Assembly (NCBI GenBank): GCA_016845145.1
Contig: JAERTE010000112.1
Span: forward strand, 1 to 64,000
Origin: Rhodospirillaceae bacterium
GTDB lineage: Bacteria; Pseudomonadota; Alphaproteobacteria; Rhodospirillales; Casp-alpha2
Length of the DNA: 64,000 nucleotides
Direction: 5' to 3'
Part shown: positions 9,555-19,646 of the stretch, one piece after another
Layout of the letters: each line of letters opens with the position of its first letter
Numbering within the stretch: position 1 is the first letter of the stretch
Made by a program: the position numbers and the translations under genes
Notes under the pieces: model-generated
What the model was told of the DNA's origin: nothing
Databases searched by the model: none
The model's input: the letters and a program-made list of their open reading frames with translations, nothing else

Positions 9555-11084
9555 ATGACCACAGTATCCGGCCGGCGTGGCCGAGCGGCGCGTAAACGTG
9601 CCCGTACGGAAAGCCGCGCCGCCGGTACAGGCGCCGGAGCTGGTATCTTCCGTCGCCGTATTCCTGCTTATGACATGGTCACGTCGGCTGTGCTGGATGC
9701 GGTCCATACCCAGTCGATGGCGCTGCTTGAAAGTATTGGTATCGATTTTCGGGATGCACCGGCACTGAGCGCCTGGCGGGATGCAGGCGCGGACGTGAGG
9801 GCAGAGCGGGTGCGTATTCCCGAAGCATTGCTGATGGAACTGATCGCCCTCGCTCCTAGCCAGTATGTTCAGCAAGCCCGCAATCCGGCACGCGCGGTTT
9901 CCGTGGGTGGTGATAATATGGTTTTCTCGCCGGTGTACGGCCCGCCGTTTGTCATTGGGTTTGATGGCGTGCGTCGCTACGCCGAAATGGAGGACTTGGA
10001 GGCGTTTATCAAGCTCGCATACTTGGCGCCGGCCTTGAACCATTCCGGCGGCCCGATCTGCGAGCCCGTTGATGTGCCCGTTGCGGCCCGGCATCTGGAA
10101 ATCACCTTTGCCCACATGCGTCTCAGCGATATGCCGTTCATGGGTTCCGTCACGGCCGGTGAGCGGGGTCTTGATTGCCTGGAGATGTGCCGAATCCTGT
10201 TTGGCGAAGAGTTCGTTGCGAGCAACGTTGTCATGACCTCGTTGGTCAATTGCAACTCTCCGCTGGTTTGGGATGCGACGATGCTAGAATCGCTTCGGGT
10301 CTATGCTGAGGCCGGACAGGCGATGATCATCGCACCGTTTCTCATGCAGGGTGCGAGCACGCCCTCGACCATGGCCGCCGCCTTGGCTCAAAATAATGCT
10401 GAGGCGCTCGCAGCGATTGCTTATGCACAGTTGGTTCGGCCCGGCGCGCCGGTGGTTTATGGTTGCTCCGGCACGACTGTTTCGATGCAATCGGGCGCTC
10501 CCATGAACGCCAGCGCTGAGGCGCAGTTTCTGGCATATGCCGGCGGTGCGCTGGGACGCCGCTACGGTTTGCCGACGCGGTTGGGCGGCATGCGCACCTC
10601 GTCGCCGACGCCCGACGCCCAAGCGGCATATGAATCGTCTCAATCAATGCTAGCGGCAATTTTGGCCGGTGGGCATTTCATCGTCCATTCGGCGGGGTGG
10701 TTGGAAGGCGGCCTGAGCGCGTGCTTTGGCAAATTTATGATGGACACGGATCAAGCAATCATCTTGCAGCGTTTGGCCGGTGGGTTTGAGGCCAATGATG
10801 AGTGCTTTGCGCACGATGCCTTCGAGGAGGTCGGACCGGGCGGTCAGTTTTTCGGCTGTGCCCATACGCAACGCCATTTCGAGGACATTTTTTTCATGCC
10901 CGAGACATCCTACTTCGGCACCTACGAGCAGTGGGAATTGGAAGGTCAGCGCGATGCGGCGACGCGTGCGCGCCAATTGGCTAGAAACAAACTCGAGGGA
11001 TATGACGCGCCACCCATGGACTCATCTGTTTACGAGGCGCTTGCCGACTTCGTGGCCCGGCGCCGGCGGGAGTTGGGTTGCTGA
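9555..11084 (+). CDS. MttB-family (trimethylamine methyltransferase-like) protein, non-pyrrolysine
   Basis: This 509-residue protein belongs to the trimethylamine:corrinoid methyltransferase superfamily, a TIM-barrel that transfers a methyl group from a quaternary amine to a corrinoid protein. Supporting segments are 'LLESIGIDF' at the N-terminus, 'NHSGGPICEPVDV', 'NCNSPLVWD', 'APFLMQGASTPSTMAAALAQNNAEALA' (read as two adjoining blocks) and 'FGCAHTQRHFE'. The frame has no in-frame TAG, so it is a member without pyrrolysine, like glycine-betaine-type MtgB enzymes. The first 30 residues are Arg/Ala-rich and unusual. The ribosome site 'GGCGAGGGGG' is strong. No corrinoid protein is adjacent; the corrinoid genes at 44.6 and 61.0 kb are candidate partners. 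Confidence 0.85.
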   Translation: MTTVSGRRGRAARKRARTESRAAGTGAGAGIFRRRIPAYDMVTSAVLDAVHTQSMALLESIGIDFRDAPALSAWRDAGADVRAERVRIPEALLMELIALAPSQYVQQARNPARAVSVGGDNMVFSPVYGPPFVIGFDGVRRYAEMEDLEAFIKLAYLAPALNHSGGPICEPVDVPVAARHLEITFAHMRLSDMPFMGSVTAGERGLDCLEMCRILFGEEFVASNVVMTSLVNCNSPLVWDATMLESLRVYAEAGQAMIIAPFLMQGASTPSTMAAALAQNNAEALAAIAYAQLVRPGAPVVYGCSGTTVSMQSGAPMNASAEAQFLAYAGGALGRRYGLPTRLGGMRTSSPTPDAQAAYESSQSMLAAILAGGHFIVHSAGWLEGGLSACFGKFMMDTDQAIILQRLAGGFEANDECFAHDAFEEVGPGGQFFGCAHTQRHFEDIFFMPETSYFGTYEQWELEGQRDAATRARQLARNKLEGYDAPPMDSSVYEALADFVARRRRELGC

Positions 11085-11091
11085 TCCGCGG

Positions 11092-11541
11092 TTAGCGAAT
11101 TGCCATTATCGACACGGCCGCGCCGGATAAAATCAACAGGATCATAAAGACAAGGAGTGTGTAGCGCTCAATGCTGCGTTCGCCATGCGATTCCGTGTGA
11201 TGGATCTTTCGGCACAATGTCGAGAAACACTTTTCGATTTTTCGAATGCGCCGTATCTCATTGAATTGCCACATCTGATACATGAAGATCAGGAATATCG
11301 AAGCGCAGGCCAGAAGAATGTTCGTCACCAACACGAGGTTGGTCAACGAACCATGGGTGCCGGCAATTTTGCTAATGAAAACGGCTGCACAAAAAAGCAC
11401 AAGGCATGCGCCGATGCATGACCACTGAATAAATTTGGCAAATAGAATCGCCGAAGATGCAGCTTGATGCATCACGCGCAGTTCGCTGTGGGTCAGTTCA
11501 TCGAGATTAGAAGGCTCATTCTCCGCAATGGGATCTGCCAT
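11092..11541 (-). CDS. Small integral membrane protein, unknown
   Basis: This encodes 149 residues with three predicted membrane segments (about residues 40-60, 68-90 and 127-147) and a central basic stretch 'NEIRRIRKIEKCFSTLCRKIHH'. The N-terminal 30 residues are acidic and soluble. No family is recognised. It is convergent with the MttB-like gene, whose stop lies 7 bp away. The coding call rests on the coherent hydrophobicity pattern. Confidence 0.65.
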   Translation of the reverse strand: MADPIAENEPSNLDELTHSELRVMHQAASSAILFAKFIQWSCIGACLVLFCAAVFISKIAGTHGSLTNLVLVTNILLACASIFLIFMYQMWQFNEIRRIRKIEKCFSTLCRKIHHTESHGERSIERYTLLVFMILLILSGAAVSIMAIR

Positions 11542-11671
11542 GCTAGAAATCCTTGTTCTGGGAACTGAACGTCTAGCGTGGCAAATAAAAGTGAAAAATT
11601 AGTCAAGAAGATACCGACGCCGTTGGCCGGCGGCATTCGCTGTCACGTAAGCGCAAAGGAGCGCAAACGCC

Positions 11672-13036
11672 CTAATAGGCATACTCCTGAAACACCGGGT
11701 CAACGTCGCCGTGCCAACGGCGCTCGTAGGCGCGGAGCATTTCCTCTGCCGGTGTGATGCCGGACTCGGCGATAAGGAACAACGGTTTCAGGTAGTGGGT
11801 TTCGTCCAAGCCGATGCTGTCGAGGCGTGAGCGGCGTTTGAGGCCGGCGTGGGCGATCTCCAGAACGTCGAGGGCAATGTCGCGCACCGTGCCGTCCCGG
11901 AACGACGTGTTGAGTGCATGCTCCGGCACGTTGTCACGCAGCGAGTCGCGCTCTTCCTGGGTCCAGTCGGCGATGTAATCGGCAGCCAGCGAAAGAGACT
12001 CGCTATCGTAGAGCAAACCCACCCAAAACGCCGGTAGCGCGCAGAGCCGCGCCCATGGACCGCCATCTGCGCCACGCATCTCCAGGAATTTTTTGAGCCG
12101 CACCTCTGGGAAGGCGGTCGAGAGATGGTCTTCCCAATCCTTGATCGTGGGTTTTTCGCCGGGCAACACGGAAAGTTCGCCCTTGAGGAAGTCCTTGAAT
12201 GACAAGCCTGCTGCATCGATGTACTGGCCGTCGCGATAGACGAAATACATGGGGACATCGAGGATATAGTCAACGTACCTCTCAAACCCAAAGCCTTCCT
12301 CATACACAAACGGCAATGTGCCGCAGCGATCGGGATCGGTATCTGTCCAGCAGTGACTGCGTAATGAGAGAAACCCTGATGGCTTACCTTCCTTGAACGG
12401 TGAGTTGGCCCAAAGTGCTGTGGCAATCGGCTGTAGGGCGAGTGAGACCTGGAACATTTTGACCATCATGGCTTCGGAGCAGAAATCCAGGTTGACCTGT
12501 ACCGTGCAGGTGGACTTCATCATATCCAAACCCATGGTGCCGACCTTGGGCATGTAGTCGCGCATGATTTTGTAACGGCCCTTGGGCATCCACGGCATGT
12601 CCGCGTTGGGCCACTTGGGGTGATAACCTAGACCCAGAAAACCGATCTCCATCTCCCGCGCGATGGCTTTCACCTGCTGTAGATGGCCTGTGACTTCACT
12701 GCATGTCTCATGAACATTTTCCAATGGTGCGCCCGAAAGCTCCAATTGTCCGGCGGGCTCCAGGCTAATGGAAGCACCGGTGTCGTCGGTTAGCGCAATG
12801 ACGTTGTTGCCCTCCATCACCGGATGCCAACCGAAACGCATCATGGCGTCCAACAGCGAGCGGATGCCCACATCGCCTTCGTAGGATAATGGGCGAAAAT
12901 TTTCCAAATGGTAGGCGAACTTCTCGTGTTCGGTGCCGATGCGCCATTGCTCCGGCGGTTTACAGCCGCTGGCGATAAAACCAATCAGTTCTTCACGGTT
13001 CTCGATGGGCGGTAGCGGTGTGCCGGTTGCGGCCAT
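11672..13036 (-). CDS. gshA: Glutamate-cysteine ligase, plant/alphaproteobacterial type
   Basis: This catalyses the first step of glutathione synthesis, ATP-dependent joining of Glu and Cys. It is 454 residues, matching the GCS2 group shared by alphaproteobacteria and plants rather than the E. coli type. Diagnostic segments are '[12 protein letters not shown]', '[16 protein letters not shown]', '[13 protein letters not shown]' and '[24 protein letters not shown]'. The gene lies 28 bp downstream of rsmE on the same strand, so rsmE-gshA is likely one transcript, an arrangement often seen in this class. Confidence 0.95.
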   Translation of the reverse strand: MAATGTPLPPIENREELIGFIASGCKPPEQWRIGTEHEKFAYHLENFRPLSYEGDVGIRSLLDAMMRFGWHPVMEGNNVIALTDDTGASISLEPAGQLELSGAPLENVHETCSEVTGHLQQVKAIAREMEIGFLGLGYHPKWPNADMPWMPKGRYKIMRDYMPKVGTMGLDMMKSTCTVQVNLDFCSEAMMVKMFQVSLALQPIATALWANSPFKEGKPSGFLSLRSHCWTDTDPDRCGTLPFVYEEGFGFERYVDYILDVPMYFVYRDGQYIDAAGLSFKDFLKGELSVLPGEKPTIKDWEDHLSTAFPEVRLKKFLEMRGADGGPWARLCALPAFWVGLLYDSESLSLAADYIADWTQEERDSLRDNVPEHALNTSFRDGTVRDIALDVLEIAHAGLKRRSRLDSIGLDETHYLKPLFLIAESGITPAEEMLRAYERRWHGDVDPVFQEYAY

Positions 13037-13064
13037 GGTTGATTCCTCAGGTTTTTCAAACGTC

Positions 13065-13823
13065 TTATTGATTTAGCCGCTGCCAGTCACCTAGCAAGGC
13101 TTGCCAGCAGGTAAGTGCCGCGAGTGCCGCAGTCTCCGCACGAAGAATGCGCGGCCCCAAGTCGACCCGGCTAACAAAAGGCAATGCGTCCAGGCTGGCA
13201 AGCTCGTTTGGGGTGAAACCACCTTCCGGACCGATCAAAATACCGTGTCGGACGCTCAGCGGGTGATTGGATTGGTATGCATTTATGGCTTTGACGAAGG
13301 TTTCCCCGCCGCCGGTCTCATCACCCATCCACAGGGGTTGGTTTTCCGGCCAGGACTTGAGAAATGTTCCAAGCGGTTGAGCCGCCTCGATGTCTGGTAT
13401 GGTCAATCGTTCGCATTGCTCGGCGGCCTCAATCGCTTGGGCGAGCATGCGATCGTGGTTGATGCGCGTGGCTTCGGTTCGCTCGGTGAGCACCGGGCAC
13501 AATGTTCCGGCACCCAGTTCTGTCGCTTTTTCGATCAAGAAATGCATGGCGGTTTTCTTGAGCGGCGCAAAGGCCAGGGTGAGTTGTGGATGCGGTACCT
13601 GTGGGCGCATTTGACCTTTGAGCACCAGCGAGCAATTCTTTCGGCCGGAACTGGAAATCTCAGCCGACCATTCACCATCGGACCCATTGAACAGCAAAAC
13701 TTCGGCACCCGGTTTCAGTCGCAGCACGTTGCTCAGATAATGAGCTGGGTTACCTTCAAGCGTCACCGTATGGTCGGCAACGAGGGCGGAGTCAATATAC
13801 AGACGGGGCGGCGGGCGACTCAT
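13065..13823 (-). CDS. rsmE: 16S rRNA (uracil-1498-N3)-methyltransferase
   Basis: This is a SPOUT-class SAM-dependent enzyme that methylates U1498 of 16S rRNA. It is 252 residues from the ATG at 13823; the upstream in-frame extension lacks family similarity. The trefoil-knot signature is '[18 protein letters not shown]' followed by '[17 protein letters not shown]', which form the SAM pocket. The N-terminal PUA-like part includes '[20 protein letters not shown]'. It is divergent from ubiA with only 63 bp between start codons, so their promoters must overlap. Confidence 0.94.
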   Translation of the reverse strand: MSRPPPRLYIDSALVADHTVTLEGNPAHYLSNVLRLKPGAEVLLFNGSDGEWSAEISSSGRKNCSLVLKGQMRPQVPHPQLTLAFAPLKKTAMHFLIEKATELGAGTLCPVLTERTEATRINHDRMLAQAIEAAEQCERLTIPDIEAAQPLGTFLKSWPENQPLWMGDETGGGETFVKAINAYQSNHPLSVRHGILIGPEGGFTPNELASLDALPFVSRVDLGPRILRAETAALAALTCWQALLGDWQRLNQ

Positions 13824-13886
13824 GATTTCGCGATCATACGCCGCCTCGTGGTGGCCAGTACAGCGCAAGCGACGTATATTGCCGCC

Positions 13887-14825
13887 ATGAGCGACGTTTC
13901 CAATACTTCGGCCGAAAATTCAGGCGCTAGCGATATTCCTGTCGGCAACTGGGTCGACAAGTATGTGCCCGGCCCGGCCCGGCCTTACATGCGCTTGGCG
14001 CGGCTCGACCGTCCCATCGGCACCTGGTTGTTGCTGCTGCCCTGCTGGTGGGGGTTGGCATTGGCATCTCCTGGGTGGCCGGATTGGAAAATGGGCCTTC
14101 TTTTCGCTGTTGGCGCGTTGGTGATGCGTGGTGCGGGATGTACGCTCAACGATCTCGCCGACCGCCGTATGGATGCGAAAGTCGCGCGCACCGCCGATCG
14201 GCCCATCGCCAGCGGCGAAATCAGCGTTGTCGCCGGATTGGTGTTTATCGCGCTGTTATCGGCTCTTGGCTTGTGGATTCTACTACAGTTCAATGCTTTC
14301 GCTATCAAGTTGGGTGCGGCCTCGCTGGTGTTGGTGGTGATTTATCCCTTTATGAAACGCGTTACCTACTGGCCGCAATTGTGGCTGGGTCTTACGTTCA
14401 ATTGGGGCGCGTTGATGGGATGGGCGGTGGTGCACGGTGATCTTGGCGCTGCGCCGGGCTGGCTATATGCAGCGGGCATATTATGGACCCTCGGATACGA
14501 CACCATCTACGCCCATCAAGACAAAGAGGACGATATGCTGGTCGGCGTGAAATCCAGTGCGCTGGCATTGGGTCGCAACACCAAGCCCTGGCTGGTTGTT
14601 TTTTATTCAGGCGCCTTGGTTTTGATCGGCGTGGCGGGTTGGACGATTGGCTTGATCTGGCCGTTTTATGCCGGCTTGGCCGTTGGCGGACTGCACCTAG
14701 CGTGGCAGGTTTGGGCCGTCAATATCGACAATGCGTCGGATTGCATGGGTAAGTTCCAATCCAACCGCGATTTCGGACTGCTGATCACTGCCGGTATTAT
14801 CGCGAGCCAAGTGTTGGCCGGTTAG
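13887..14825 (+). CDS. ubiA: 4-hydroxybenzoate polyprenyltransferase
   Basis: This is an integral inner-membrane prenyltransferase attaching the polyprenyl tail to 4-hydroxybenzoate in ubiquinone synthesis. It is 312 residues with about eight membrane segments. The two Asp-rich Mg/diphosphate motifs are 'NDLADRRMDAKVARTADRP' and 'DTIYAHQDKEDD'. The start at 13887 gives an N-terminal soluble leader 'MSDVSNTSAEN' before 'RLDRPIGTWLLLLPCWWG'. The ubiD homologue lies 3.2 kb away but is not in the same operon. The last 29 bp overlap the opposite-strand gene ending at 14797. Confidence 0.95.
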   Translation: MSDVSNTSAENSGASDIPVGNWVDKYVPGPARPYMRLARLDRPIGTWLLLLPCWWGLALASPGWPDWKMGLLFAVGALVMRGAGCTLNDLADRRMDAKVARTADRPIASGEISVVAGLVFIALLSALGLWILLQFNAFAIKLGAASLVLVVIYPFMKRVTYWPQLWLGLTFNWGALMGWAVVHGDLGAAPGWLYAAGILWTLGYDTIYAHQDKEDDMLVGVKSSALALGRNTKPWLVVFYSGALVLIGVAGWTIGLIWPFYAGLAVGGLHLAWQVWAVNIDNASDCMGKFQSNRDFGLLITAGIIASQVLAG

Positions 14826-15321
14826 TATCCGGGCACCTTTCCGGGGGACGGCCATGAATGGCATAGGCGAAATCCGCAATGGCTTTGAATCCTGGTGCAT
14901 AGTGGCATGGCGGCGGCGCTGAGGTGCCCGTGTCGTAGGTCATGCCTGAAAGCCCAAGACCGTACGCCAGCATCGCTACAAACGCGGATGCGACAATCAA
15001 TCGACCGTATTTAGACGGCTCGTGCCAGCGCTGATATCGACGTGCGCCGGCGCGGATCGGGACCGGCAAGCGGCCTTTGCAGTTCAGAATGTTGTGACAG
15101 AAGCTGGTTAGCCAATCGGGGGTTTGTTGGCGAAACATGTAGTCGGCGAACAATTGCTCTATCTGATCGGATCGTGCTTCGCGCCCCCAGTGCTCACGGT
15201 AAGCCAATCGAAACAGATCAATCTCGCGCAAGCCCAGTCGCCCGGCGGCGTCGATGACGGCCTTTGTTTCTTCGCGATGATAGTTGTTGTTGCCCAGCAT
15301 ATGCAGCTGGAATACTACCAC
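14797..15321 (-). CDS. Hypothetical protein with one membrane segment
   Basis: This encodes 174 residues from GTG at 15321, or 167 from ATG at 15300 ('MLGNNNYHREET'). The N-terminal half is helical and charged ('AAGRLGLREIDLFRLAYREHWG'), followed by a short basic patch and one membrane helix near residues 108-124. The C-terminal tail is Pro- and Cys-containing and overlaps the 3' end of ubiA antisense by 29 bp. It follows the upstream gene with a 1-bp gap, so it is translationally coupled to it and belongs to the HD-GYP operon. No family is recognised. Confidence 0.6.
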   Translation of the reverse strand: MVVFQLHMLGNNNYHREETKAVIDAAGRLGLREIDLFRLAYREHWGREARSDQIEQLFADYMFRQQTPDWLTSFCHNILNCKGRLPVPIRAGARRYQRWHEPSKYGRLIVASAFVAMLAYGLGLSGMTYDTGTSAPPPCHYAPGFKAIADFAYAIHGRPPERCPDTNRPTLGSR

Positions 15322-15322
15322 A

Positions 15323-16051
15323 TTACGAGATTGGAATCTCCGTGAATCCAGGATGTGAGAACGGGCGAGCGCCGGTTTTCAAGGATTCAGAGCGCGCAAA
15401 TCGCCGTTCGTGATCGTTGACGGACCTATTTATAAACGTCTTCAAGTCATCGCGAGGCTCCAGCCGGCGGCGTACATGATCTTGTACGTCCAGTTGGTTC
15501 ATGGCTTTCCAAGTTCGGTTGCGGGCCGGAATTTCGGCCACCGGGATCGGCTCGTCGTCGTGACAGAGCGTGCCGCGGCGGCTGTTGTAAATGTGGACGC
15601 TATCCAATTCTGGTCCCATCTCGCATTTCATGCGGATACCGTTCAAGCGCCCATAGCCATAATTGGCGCTGGAGATTTCCGTCTCGTGCATGCGCACCAG
15701 TTGCGGCTCTGTCAGCCAAGTCACGAACAATGTCACGGTTACGCCGGGCGCGTGCTGCAGCGTCGCGGCAATGGCGCCGTAGGATGCGATATGCGGAGAA
15801 AAGACCGAGTCGAAATCAGTCAATTCACAGCGAATAACCGGGATCTGCCCCCAATGCTCACCCTCGAACTTGCGCGCGAGTTGCTCCGGCGATTGATTGG
15901 AGCCGACGGCTAGCACCGGCGTGCGGTCTTCCAGCAAAGGCAGAGCGTCGTCTCGACCGAGCGGTTGTTCTTCGCCGTTGCGATAGATGAACGATTGTAT
16001 GGGTATCCGATACGGATATGCGGTGGCTCGTTCGAAAGCGTCCGGGGACAT
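15323..16051 (-). CDS. Uncharacterised protein, possibly gamma-glutamylcyclotransferase-like
   Basis: This 242-residue protein contains 'PVLAVGSNQSPEQLARKF' near residues 50-67, a central 'LFVTWLTEPQLVRMHETEIS' and 'NYGYGRLNGI'. The order of a glycine-rich 'GSN' strand, then a 'TWL...Q...TE' block, then a Tyr-rich strand resembles the gamma-glutamylcyclotransferase fold, but the resemblance is weak and the catalytic glutamate is not certain. It starts 3 bp after the HD-GYP gene and its stop is 1 bp before the next gene's GTG, so all three are one operon. Confidence 0.55.
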   Translation of the reverse strand: MSPDAFERATAYPYRIPIQSFIYRNGEEQPLGRDDALPLLEDRTPVLAVGSNQSPEQLARKFEGEHWGQIPVIRCELTDFDSVFSPHIASYGAIAATLQHAPGVTVTLFVTWLTEPQLVRMHETEISSANYGYGRLNGIRMKCEMGPELDSVHIYNSRRGTLCHDDEPIPVAEIPARNRTWKAMNQLDVQDHVRRRLEPRDDLKTFINRSVNDHERRFARSESLKTGARPFSHPGFTEIPIS

Positions 16052-16054
16052 TGC

Positions 16055-17836
16055 TCAGTCGTCGCCGCCCTCGGCCGGCAGGTACTGCGAGATATCAACC
16101 TCGTCGATCTGCGAAGGGTCGAGGAAACGTTCGGCGTAATCCTTATAGACGCCAGACGTCAGGAATAGCTCAAACAGGTTTGCATCGATATGTGCGTCTT
16201 TTTTCATGAACGACATGATCTTGATGCTGTCCGAAAGCTTTTTCGGCGGCTTGTAGGGTCGGTCGGCGGCCGTGAGTGCCTCGAAGATATCTGCGATGGC
16301 CATGATCCTGGCCGGCAGCGACATGTCTTCTTCGTTCAGTTTTTTCGGATATCCCGTACCATCCATCTTCTCGTGGTGGCCGCCGGCGAACTCCGGCACC
16401 TTTTTCAGGTGTTTCGGAAACGGCAGTTGCTCCAGCATGACAATGGTTTGGACGATATGGTCGTTGATGATGAAGCGCTCTTCTTCGGTCAACGTACCGC
16501 GCCCGATACACAGATTGTAGACCTCACCCATGTTGAACTTGTTCTCGGGCACATCCAACTGGAAGCCGTAGGGGTTGTCTTCCGCCGCCGCCGTTGCGGG
16601 TGTTTCGCGGTAGATGATGTGATCGTCGCGGTCGGCGAGCAGTTTTTCCACCACGGGCAACTGCGGTGCGGGCGCACGTTCCTTGCGCTTCAGTTCCTCA
16701 AACGACACGCCGGCGCGGTCGTCCAATGTGCGGGTCCATTCGATGTCGGCGATCTCTTTCACCCGATCGACCCGTTCCGGCGCCATGAATTCGCCGCCCA
16801 GATTACTTTCGGCGATGAAGGCGAAGTCGTCATCCAGTTTGGCCAGGCGCTCTTCCAACTCGGCACGCAAGGCTTCCGGGTCGCCGCCGTCAATAATCGC
16901 CTTCATGTATTCTATGGTGGCGTCGCGCTTGACTACTTCGAAGCGCATGCGAATCTCGTGAATGCGGTCGTAGATGGTCTCCAGCTTAGTGGATTTGTCG
17001 ACCACGTACTCCGGCGTCGTCACCTTGCCGCAATCGTGTAACCACGCCGAGATATGCAGTTCGTACCATTGGTCTTCGGTGAGTTCGAAGTCCGCGTAAA
17101 GCCCCTCGGTGCTCTCGCTTGCGGCCTTGGCCAGCATCTTGGTGAGTTCGGGCACACGTTGGCAGTGGCCACCGGTGTAGGGCGATTTGGCATCGATCGC
17201 GGATGCAATCAGCTCGATGAACGAATCGAGCAATTTCTTCTGGCCTTCAAGAAGTTGCTGATTATCGAGTGCGACAGCGGCTTGCGACGCCAACGCCTCA
17301 ATCAGCGGCTGGATGTCTTTACCGAAAGCGATAACCTCGCCGGTCTCGCGGTCTTGGGCGTTGAGCAATTGCAGAACGCCAATGATTTCTTCCTGGCTGT
17401 TTTTCAGTGGCACCGTAAGGAACGACTTGGAGCGATAGCCCATGCCTTCGTCAAATTTCTTGGTGCCGGTAAAATCGAAGTCTTCGGCTTCGTAGGCATC
17501 TTGAATGTTGACCGATTTACCGGAAATCGCCGCCCAGGAGGCAACGTTCTTGCGGTTTTCCGCACCGGTCTCAGGGTCGTACATGCGTAACGGTGGGAAG
17601 GTGATTTCCTTGCCCGTGGTACCGCCGAGCGCGATATCGAGTGAATCGGTGCGCATGATCTCGAACTTCAGTGCGTCTTGTTCGGTGCGTAGATAAAGCG
17701 TGCCGCCGTCAGCGTTACAGATGTCCTTGGCTTCCAGCAGGATGCGTTCCATCAAACGATTGGTGTCGCGCTCGGCGGAGAGCGCGATGCCGACTTCAAT
17801 GAGTCGTTGAAACTGGTTGGTACCACTATCGCTCAT
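16055..17836 (-). CDS. GAF domain plus HD-GYP-type phosphohydrolase with large insertion
   Basis: This 593-residue protein starts with a GAF sensor domain (about residues 10-195: 'DICNADGGTLYLR', 'SFLTVPLKNSQEEIIGVLQLLNA'). An HD domain follows with 'GGHCQRVPELTKMLA' and the metal motif 'AWLHDCGKVTTPEYV' (about residue 264), and then 'GGHHEKMDGTGYPKKL' near residue 485. In canonical HD-GYP cyclic-di-GMP phosphodiesterases the HD and GYP motifs lie about 60 residues apart. Here about 220 residues separate them, because a charged region of about 155 residues is inserted. Cyclic-di-GMP hydrolysis is inferred from the family. It is the first gene of a three-gene operon. Confidence 0.85.
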   Translation of the reverse strand: MSDSGTNQFQRLIEVGIALSAERDTNRLMERILLEAKDICNADGGTLYLRTEQDALKFEIMRTDSLDIALGGTTGKEITFPPLRMYDPETGAENRKNVASWAAISGKSVNIQDAYEAEDFDFTGTKKFDEGMGYRSKSFLTVPLKNSQEEIIGVLQLLNAQDRETGEVIAFGKDIQPLIEALASQAAVALDNQQLLEGQKKLLDSFIELIASAIDAKSPYTGGHCQRVPELTKMLAKAASESTEGLYADFELTEDQWYELHISAWLHDCGKVTTPEYVVDKSTKLETIYDRIHEIRMRFEVVKRDATIEYMKAIIDGGDPEALRAELEERLAKLDDDFAFIAESNLGGEFMAPERVDRVKEIADIEWTRTLDDRAGVSFEELKRKERAPAPQLPVVEKLLADRDDHIIYRETPATAAAEDNPYGFQLDVPENKFNMGEVYNLCIGRGTLTEEERFIINDHIVQTIVMLEQLPFPKHLKKVPEFAGGHHEKMDGTGYPKKLNEEDMSLPARIMAIADIFEALTAADRPYKPPKKLSDSIKIMSFMKKDAHIDANLFELFLTSGVYKDYAERFLDPSQIDEVDISQYLPAEGGDD

Positions 17837-18037
17837 GGCGTTGAATTCTGCTCTGATTGCCCACCCAATTGGTTATGGCCCACCCCGGACCACAACTCGC
17901 GCACGTAACATGTGCTTAAACTCAAGGAATATAATGGTTTATATAGTCCTTGAATCAATTTTAAAAAGGGTATTCCGGGGGTTTTACAATTACAATAGCT
18001 TTGAACACCTTCGGCACCCGTTATAGATAACAATATC

Positions 18038-19564
18038 ATGAGCTTTTCTTCCCTTAGAGATTTCCTATTTGACCGCTTGGAGCCCGCCGGACGCCTTGTG
18101 CGGGTGCGAGAGCCCGTGTCGCCGCACCTGGAAATGACGGAGATTCAAACCCGTCTGTTGGCCGAAGGCGGACCGGCCGTCTTGTTCGAAAATGTGGTTG
18201 GCCCGGACGGCAAGAAAAGCGACATGCCCATGCTGGTCAATCTGTTCGGTACCGTGGAGCGCGTTGCGTGGGGGATGAATCGCGAGCCGCACGATCTACG
18301 CGAGATCGGCGAAACCCTGGCGCAATTGCGCCAGCCCGAACCACCCGGCGGTTTCAAGCAGGCGCTGGAAATGTTGCCACTGCTGAAGACGGTCATGAGC
18401 ATGAAGCCGAAAACGGTCAGCCGTGCGCCGTGCCAGGACGTCGTTTGGCAGGGCAATGAGATTGATCTGGCCAAGCTGCCGATCCAGACCTGTTGGCCGG
18501 GCGAGCCTGCACCCTTGATCACCTGGCCATTGGTGGTGACCCAAGGTCCAAAAGCTTCCGGCGCGGGCGCCGATGCGCGCGACGATTTCAACCTCGGCAT
18601 CTATCGCATGCAGGTAACGGGTTCGAACACGACACTGATGCGGTGGCTCAAACATCGCGGTGGCGCGCAACACCATGCGCGTTGGAAAGAACAGAAACGC
18701 GAACCATTGCCCGCCGCCGTGGTGTTGGGCGCCGATCCCGGCACGATTTTGGCCGCCGTCACGCCGGTGCCTGATACATTGTCGGAATATCAGTTTGCCG
18801 GCTTGCTGCGTGGCCAGAAGGTCGAGCTGGTGGATTGCAAGACGGTGCCCTTGAAAGTCCCGGCGTCCGCCGAGATCGTGCTGGAAGGGCATGTATCGCT
18901 TGATGAGCACGGCGACGAAGGCCCGTACGGCGACCACACGGGGTACTACAATTCGGTGGAGCCGTTTCCGGTGTTCACCATCAGCGCCATCACCATGCGC
19001 CGCGATCCGATCTATCTTTCCACCTTCACGGGCCGCCCGCCCGACGAGCCGTCCGTGCTGGGCGAAGCGCTGAACGATGTGTTCGTGCCGCTGTTGATCC
19101 AGCAGTTTCCGGAAATTACTGATTTTTGGCTGCCGCCGGAGGGCTGCTCGTATCGTGTCGCGGTGGTTTCCATCAAGAAGGCCTATCCCGGCCACGCCAA
19201 GCGGGTGATGATGGGGGTGTGGTCGTACCTGCGGCAATTCATGTACACAAAGTTCGTCATCGTCGTGGACGATGGTGTCGATGCGCGCAATTGGAATAAT
19301 GTGATCTGGGCGCTTTCGACCCAGGTCGATCCGGCCCGTGACGTGACCATGATCGAAAACACACCCATCGATTACCTCGATTTCGCCTCGCCGGAATCGG
19401 GCTTGGGCTCGAAAATGGGCATCGACGCCACCGCCAAAATGCCGCCTGAAACGAAGCGTGAATGGGGCGTGCCGATCCGCATGGCCGACGATGTCATCGA
19501 CGAGGTCACCCGCAAATGGGAAACCTACGGTCTGCCGGGCACGGGCAAATCAATTTGGAAGTAA
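18038..19564 (+). CDS. ubiD: UbiD-family decarboxylase
   Basis: This is a prenylated-FMN-dependent decarboxylase, probably the 4-hydroxy-3-polyprenylbenzoate decarboxylase of ubiquinone synthesis. It is 508 residues, close to E. coli UbiD. Supporting segments: '[18 protein letters not shown]', '[27 protein letters not shown]', '[11 protein letters not shown]', '[12 protein letters not shown]' and '[20 protein letters not shown]'. (Adjacent blocks are quoted separately.) No ubiX homologue, needed to make the cofactor, is in the window. The upstream 200 bp is AT-rich and shared with the divergent HD-GYP operon. Confidence 0.9.
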   Translation: MSFSSLRDFLFDRLEPAGRLVRVREPVSPHLEMTEIQTRLLAEGGPAVLFENVVGPDGKKSDMPMLVNLFGTVERVAWGMNREPHDLREIGETLAQLRQPEPPGGFKQALEMLPLLKTVMSMKPKTVSRAPCQDVVWQGNEIDLAKLPIQTCWPGEPAPLITWPLVVTQGPKASGAGADARDDFNLGIYRMQVTGSNTTLMRWLKHRGGAQHHARWKEQKREPLPAAVVLGADPGTILAAVTPVPDTLSEYQFAGLLRGQKVELVDCKTVPLKVPASAEIVLEGHVSLDEHGDEGPYGDHTGYYNSVEPFPVFTISAITMRRDPIYLSTFTGRPPDEPSVLGEALNDVFVPLLIQQFPEITDFWLPPEGCSYRVAVVSIKKAYPGHAKRVMMGVWSYLRQFMYTKFVIVVDDGVDARNWNNVIWALSTQVDPARDVTMIENTPIDYLDFASPESGLGSKMGIDATAKMPPETKREWGVPIRMADDVIDEVTRKWETYGLPGTGKSIWK

Positions 19565-19646
19565 TTACCTCGTCTTTTTTTGCCGCAATTTGCCTTTATG
19601 CGAGGCTTTGCTATGGTCGCCGGCGTGTATGAAAGGCAGGCGCGGC

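Noticed and set aside
9555-11084. Pyrrolysine-containing MttB
   Set aside because: The frame is open throughout with no in-frame TAG, and the reading is continuous across the usual site.
13101-13886. N-terminal extension of ubiA by 262 codons
   Set aside because: The extension lies antisense to rsmE and has no similarity; the true UbiA start is at 13887.
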